Source: Atopobium sp. UBA2090
GTDB lineage: Bacteria; Actinomycetota; Coriobacteriia; Coriobacteriales; Atopobiaceae
Assembly (NCBI GenBank): GCA_002331575.1
Contig: DCZG01000085.1
Coordinates: 13,997-22,544, forward strand
DNA: 8,548 bases
Direction of reading: 5' to 3'
Below, piece by piece: positions 5,251-8,548 of the stretch (its first letter is position 1; each line of letters begins with the position of its first letter). The position numbers and the translations under genes are program-made. A model generated the notes under the pieces. It had not been told where the DNA came from. It saw only the letters and a list, made by a program, of their open reading frames with translations, and did not search any database.

Positions 5251-6912
5251 ATGTTCGATAAGTTTGGTGGTGTCACCCGTCGCAACTTCGTGAAGGGTGG
5301 CGTGGCGGCTGGCGCCCTCGCGGGCCTCGCGGCGTGCTCGAGCTCCAACGGGAGCAGCACCAGCACGACCGCTTCCAACAGCTCCAGCACCTACACGGGC
5401 GGCTCCGTCTCGTATTACATCAACGACCCCGTCGCCATCGACCCCTACAACTGCCAGGAGTCCGAGGGCACACAGGTCGTGAAGTGCCTCTTCGATCCTC
5501 TGACGAAGTATGACTGGGCGAACCAGGAGCTGCTCCCGGCTGCCGCCGAGTCCTGGGAGGCCAACGATGACGCCTCCGAGTTCACCTTCCATCTGGTCAA
5601 GGGTGCCAAGTTCCACAACGGCGATGCCGTCACCTCCGAGTGCTTCAAGCGTGGTTGGGAGCGCATGTGCGACTCGACCATGACGACCCCCTCTGAGGTC
5701 TCCTACCACCTCGATCCCGTCGTCGGTGCCAAGGACATGGTCGCCGGCAAGGCCACCGAGATCTCCGGCGTCACCTGCCCCGATGACAACACGCTCGTTG
5801 TCAAGCTGACCGCCCCCATGGCTGACTGGCCTATCGTCTGCTCGCACCAGGCCCTCGACCCCGTTCCGCAGGCCGCGCTCGACGACCCCGCGTCCTTCCT
5901 CACCGCCCCCATCGGCAACGGCCCCTTCAAGATGGACGGCGAGTGGGTCTCCGGCCAGTACATCAACGTCGTCAAGTTCGATGACTACTACGGCACCTCC
6001 GCCAACATCGATGCCGTGAACTTCTCCATCCAGAAGGACCCGGACACCGCGTTCCTGGAGTTCACCGCCGGCAACATCGACTTCACCTCCATCCCCTCCG
6101 GCCGTTTCGCTGAGGTCAAGCAGCAGTACGGCGAGTCCTCTGACGGCTACACCGTCACCAAGGGCGCGCAGGTCGTCGATGGCGCCGAGGCCTCCACGTA
6201 CTATCTTGCCGTCAACTGCCAGGACGCGACGATGAGCAACATCAACGTCCGCCGTGCCATCTCGCTGGCCATCAACCGCCAGAACATCTGCGACACCCTC
6301 TTCGAGGGCGTCCGCAAGCCTGCCACCAACATCTTCCCGCCGATCATCGACGACGACTCGTCCAACGACTGGCAGGACTGCTACTACGACAAGGACGCCG
6401 CCCAGAAGCTCGTCGACGACAACAACCTTGCCGGCACCAAGATCACCCTCTCCTGCAACTCCGGCGGCGGTCACGAGGACATCATGGCCTGCATCCAGGG
6501 CGACCTTCAGGCCGTTGGCTTCGAGGTCGAGATTGAGGCTACCGAGTGGGCCGCCTACCTGCAGAAGCTCGGCGACGGCAGCTTCCAGATCGGTCGTCTC
6601 GGCTGGATCGCCGACTATCCGACCATGGACAACTTCCTCTACCCGAATTTCTTCTCCACGGCTGACAACAACTACTCCAAGTGGAACAGCCCTGACTTCG
6701 ACGCGAAGGTTGAGGCGGCCCGCAAGATCGTCGACGACGACGAGCGTCGTGCGGCCTATCGTGAGGCCAACCAGATCGTCGGAGACGACATGCCGGTCAT
6801 CCCCATCATGTGGTATGCGCACAACCACGTGGGCTCCGACAAGTTCAAGTCTGTCTACTACGACGCCGCCGGCATCGCGCACCTCGCCACCTGCCAGCTC
6901 AACACCAAGTAG
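5251..6912 (+). CDS. peptide ABC transporter substrate-binding lipoprotein (SBP family 5, OppA-like)
   Basis: The 553-aa product is the extracytoplasmic receptor of an oligopeptide-type ABC importer. The N-terminus carries a twin-arginine motif, TRRNFVK (9-15), then a hydrophobic segment and the lipobox LAAC with lipid-anchor Cys29, so it is probably a Tat-exported lipoprotein. A Ser/Thr/Asn linker (30-49) precedes the family-5 solute-binding domain. That domain shows LLPAAAESWE (94-103), HLVKGAKFHNGDAV (114-127) and IADYPTMDNFLYPNF (453-467). Counting excludes Cys29 to give 12 cysteines in the mature part. The ATG at 5251 follows AGGAGGAGG by 4 nt; a TTG at 5218 would displace the signal peptide and lies inside a leader hairpin. 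The permease genes oppB and oppC follow, supporting the role. The exact ligand class cannot be read from the sequence. Confidence 0.93.
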   Translation: MFDKFGGVTRRNFVKGGVAAGALAGLAACSSSNGSSTSTTASNSSSTYTGGSVSYYINDPVAIDPYNCQESEGTQVVKCLFDPLTKYDWANQELLPAAAESWEANDDASEFTFHLVKGAKFHNGDAVTSECFKRGWERMCDSTMTTPSEVSYHLDPVVGAKDMVAGKATEISGVTCPDDNTLVVKLTAPMADWPIVCSHQALDPVPQAALDDPASFLTAPIGNGPFKMDGEWVSGQYINVVKFDDYYGTSANIDAVNFSIQKDPDTAFLEFTAGNIDFTSIPSGRFAEVKQQYGESSDGYTVTKGAQVVDGAEASTYYLAVNCQDATMSNINVRRAISLAINRQNICDTLFEGVRKPATNIFPPIIDDDSSNDWQDCYYDKDAAQKLVDDNNLAGTKITLSCNSGGGHEDIMACIQGDLQAVGFEVEIEATEWAAYLQKLGDGSFQIGRLGWIADYPTMDNFLYPNFFSTADNNYSKWNSPDFDAKVEAARKIVDDDERRAAYREANQIVGDDMPVIPIMWYAHNHVGSDKFKSVYYDAAGIAHLATCQLNTK

Positions 6913-6939
6913 GTCGATCTCATCCCGCTCGGCTGATTG

Positions 6940-6975
6940 ACGGGGCATCGGAGCTACATCCGGTGCCCCGTTTTT
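6940..6975 (+). terminator. strong rho-independent terminator after the binding-protein gene
   Basis: ACGGGGCATCGGA (6940-6952) pairs with TCCGGTGCCCCGT (6959-6971) over 13 bp with one wobble and a 6-nt loop, and runs into TTTTT (6971-6975). It separates the receptor from its permease genes, as is common where the receptor is made in excess. Confidence 0.92.
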
Positions 6976-7010
6976 AGTTATTATCGATTTGTTAATTTGC
7001 GCCTGAAACG

Positions 7011-7027
7011 CGGGTAACTCATACCCG
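7011..7027. promoter_or_regulatory. inverted repeat upstream of the oppB promoter
   Basis: CGGGTA (7011-7016) and TACCCG (7022-7027) are perfect reverse complements around a 5-bp spacer, giving a 17-bp dyad just upstream of the likely -35. This is a plausible regulator-binding site. No T-tract follows. Confidence 0.4.
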
Positions 7028-7033
7028 TCTGGT

Positions 7034-7062
7034 GGTTGGTGTGCCGAGCCAACCGCTATACT
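7034..7062 (+). promoter_or_regulatory. candidate oppB promoter with overlapping dyad
   Basis: TATACT (7057-7062) is a five-of-six match to the -10 consensus. TTGGTG at 7036-7041 is a possible -35 with a short 15-bp spacer. GGTTGG (7034-7039) and CCAACC (7049-7054) form a dyad across the -35 and spacer. The predicted start near 7069 gives a leader of about 56 nt before oppB. Confidence 0.5.
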
Positions 7063-7124
7063 CACTCATGTTGTGTAGCTGCCTGCCCACAACTCGTGCA
7101 GTTCGGCAGACCTAGGGAGTTTCG

Positions 7125-8165
7125 ATGGGTAAATACATCCTCAAGCGAGTGCTCCAGTTCATCCCCGTGTTTCTGGGCGTGACCCTCATTCTCTTCCTCA
7201 TGGAGAACGTGGTCCCCGGCGACCCGATCAAGCTGATTGCGGGTGAGAAGAAGCTTGATGCCGTCACCGAGCAGAACCTGCGCGTCTCGTTCCACCTCAT
7301 TGAGACCGACTCGGATGGCAACGTCATCTACGATGCGAACGGCAACACCATCGAGACGCCGCTGTGGAAGCGCTACGTCCTCTACATCAACGGACTTCTC
7401 CACGGTGACCTCGGCGTCTCGTATCAGAAGGCCGGTCAGTCGGTGTCGAGCATCATCGCGGCCAAGTATCCCTACACGGTAAGGCTCGCCATCGTGGCCA
7501 TTATCTTGGAGGCGGTGCTCGGCATAGGTGCGGGCATGATCTCAGCGATAAAACGCTACTCGTTCTGGGATATCCTCGTCACGTTGCTGTCGGCGCTGTT
7601 CGTCTCGATGCCCGCCTTCTGGTTGGGCATGCTCTTGCAGCTGTTCTTTGGCATCTTCCTCAAGAACGCCACGGGCGGAGCGTTCTACCTGCCTATCTCC
7701 GGCGTCGGCGGCCCCTATGCCGACTTCCCGAGCTGGGTCTACTACATCCTCCCGGCGTTCACGCTGGCCGCGATCTCGATGGCGTACACCGCACGCATCA
7801 TGCGCTCCCAGCTCCTCGAGGTCCTCAACCAGGACTACATCCGCACCGCCAAGGCCAAGGGCCTCTCCAAGCGTGACGTCATCCGCAAGCACGCGCTCAA
7901 GAACGCCCTCATCCCTGTCGTCACCTACATCGGCATGGACTTCGGCGGCATGCTCGCCGGTGCCATCCTCACTGAGACGGTCTTCAACTGGCCGGGCATC
8001 GGATACGAGACGTATCGAGCCATCACCCAGCGAGACTGGCCCATCGTGCTCGGGTCCGTCACGGTCATCATCATCGTGGTCATGATCATCAACCTCGTAG
8101 TAGACGTGAGCTACGCCTTCCTTGATCCTCGCATCAGGTTCGGCGCGCCCAAGGACAAGAACTAG
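7125..8165 (+). CDS. oppB: peptide ABC transporter permease, OppB/DppB type
   Basis: The 346-aa product is one of two membrane subunits of an oligopeptide-type ABC importer. The N-terminus KYILKRVLQFIPVFLGVTLI is the usual first helix, followed by the conserved VVPGDP (29-34). Further helices lie at about 119-141, 150-179, 205-225, 270-285 and 309-332. The EAA loop that contacts the ATPase is at about 238-264 (YIRTAKAKGLSKRDVIRKHALKNALIP). ETVFNWPGIG (284-293) and the closing DVSYAFLDPRIRFG are typical. Residues 61-76 add an acidic Gly/Asn segment (DSDGN...DANGN) in the first external loop. The ATG follows AGGGAG (7114-7119) by 5 nt. oppC starts 16 nt after the stop, so the two are one operon. 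Whether the substrate is oligo- or dipeptides is not decided by sequence. Confidence 0.94.
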   Translation: MGKYILKRVLQFIPVFLGVTLILFLMENVVPGDPIKLIAGEKKLDAVTEQNLRVSFHLIETDSDGNVIYDANGNTIETPLWKRYVLYINGLLHGDLGVSYQKAGQSVSSIIAAKYPYTVRLAIVAIILEAVLGIGAGMISAIKRYSFWDILVTLLSALFVSMPAFWLGMLLQLFFGIFLKNATGGAFYLPISGVGGPYADFPSWVYYILPAFTLAAISMAYTARIMRSQLLEVLNQDYIRTAKAKGLSKRDVIRKHALKNALIPVVTYIGMDFGGMLAGAILTETVFNWPGIGYETYRAITQRDWPIVLGSVTVIIIVVMIINLVVDVSYAFLDPRIRFGAPKDKN

Positions 8166-8181
8166 GAAGGGGGGAGAACCA

Positions 8182-8548
8182 ATGGCTGAGAACAAGGGCA
8201 CCGCTCGGAACGACGACTTCTCCAACGACAACCTCGGAGTCTTCTCCGAGAAGGCCGCGGCGGCAGCCGCCAACGCCCCCACGTCCTCGCGCACCCTCTG
8301 GGGAGACGCCTGGAAGAGGATCAAGAAGAACCGCCTGGCAATGACCCTCATCGAGCTGATGGTCGTCATCGCCGTCATCGCCATCACCGCCGACCTCTGG
8401 GTGCCCCAGTGGCTTGGCAACCCCACGGACATCGACTCCACGACCATGGCGACGGAGTCGAGGCTCCCCCCGTCCGCTGAGCACCCCTTCGGTACCGACA
8501 CCCTCGGTCGTGACGTACTCTGCCGCGTCATCTACGGCTCGCGCATTT
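8182..8548 (+). CDS. oppC: peptide ABC transporter permease, OppC/DppC type (3' end outside window)
   Basis: The first 122 residues of the second membrane subunit are visible. A polar, Ala-rich cytoplasmic N-terminus (1-40) leads to WGDAWKRIKKNRLAM (40-54), one transmembrane helix (about 54-75) and a short external segment. The OppC signature follows: PPSAEHPFGTDTLGRDVLCRVIYGSRI (about 96-122, shown in parts elsewhere as HPFGTDTLGRDVL). The core of the permease and its EAA loop are beyond the window edge. The ATG follows a purine-rich GGGGGAG (8170-8176) by 5 nt, 16 nt after oppB. Oddly, the first helix reads AMTLIELMVVIAVIAI, which copies the type IV prepilin processing motif. The downstream signature and operon position make OppC the secure call. 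Confidence 0.9.
   Translation, partial: MAENKGTARNDDFSNDNLGVFSEKAAAAAANAPTSSRTLWGDAWKRIKKNRLAMTLIELMVVIAVIAITADLWVPQWLGNPTDIDSTTMATESRLPPSAEHPFGTDTLGRDVLCRVIYGSRI

Noticed and set aside
5248..7065. A 605-codon open frame on the minus strand opposite the peptide-binding protein gene
   Set aside because: It mirrors a well-supported + strand gene and crosses its terminator. Its product is Val/Gly/Asp-rich low-complexity sequence, as expected from the complement of GC-rich codons, and it has no recognisable motif.
8338..8386. A type IV pilin or pseudopilin gene, suggested by TLIELMVVIAVIAI
   Set aside because: The frame continues into the OppC signature HPFGTDTLGRDVL and lies 16 nt after oppB. 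The motif is kept only as an oddity of the OppC helix.
1..8548. CRISPR arrays, tRNA or rRNA genes, insertion sequences, prophage or toxin-antitoxin genes
   Set aside because: No regularly spaced repeats, cloverleaf structures, transposase-like frames or other accessory genes were found on either strand by eye.

Overview
This window is GC-rich and densely coded, and every gene reads on the + strand. The order yvcK (3' end) - whiA - gap - pgk - tpiA - secG is a core arrangement of Actinobacteria: Streptomyces has whiA just upstream of gap-pgk-tpiA-secG, and Mycobacterium is similar. The next genes are a Tat-type peptide-binding lipoprotein and OppB/OppC-type permeases. The codon use, the Tat-lipoprotein N-terminus and the protein sequences suggest an anaerobic host-associated member of the Coriobacteriia (Olsenella, Atopobium or Collinsella relatives). 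The genus is an inference that I could not test.

Layout. Bases 2-295 hold the tail of a YvcK-like protein, which overlaps the start of whiA (274-1212). After a 199-bp gap with a probable promoter comes a glycolytic block: gap (1412-2437), pgk (2537-3730) and tpiA (3723-4490, overlapping pgk by 8 nt). A strong hairpin/T-tract sits between gap and pgk, and another hairpin follows tpiA. secG (4684-4932) has a GTG start and is closed by a very strong terminator. A gene-free stretch of about 320 bp (4933-5250) holds that terminator, an orphan perfect inverted repeat, an 11-bp-phased direct repeat, a promoter with a 16-bp palindrome inside it, and a structured leader. It leads into the substrate-binding protein gene (5251-6912). 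A strong terminator and a second promoter region with two inverted repeats separate this from oppB (7125-8165). oppC begins at 8182 and runs off the window at 8548.

Function. whiA and yvcK belong to growth and cell-envelope regulation. gap, pgk and tpiA catalyse consecutive steps of lower glycolysis. SecG is the small subunit of the SecYEG translocon. The last three genes are the binding protein and both membrane subunits of an oligopeptide ABC importer. Its ATPases (oppD/oppF) are expected downstream, outside the window.

The coding content is conventional and I do not see a new multi-gene system. The most interesting signals are regulatory: the operator-like palindrome in the importer promoter and the leader and terminators that appear to set gene-by-gene expression. 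Three protein oddities also stand out: a Tat lipoprotein with twelve cysteines in its mature domain, an OppC first helix that mimics a type IV prepilin signal, and an acidic Gly/Asn-rich insert in OppB.
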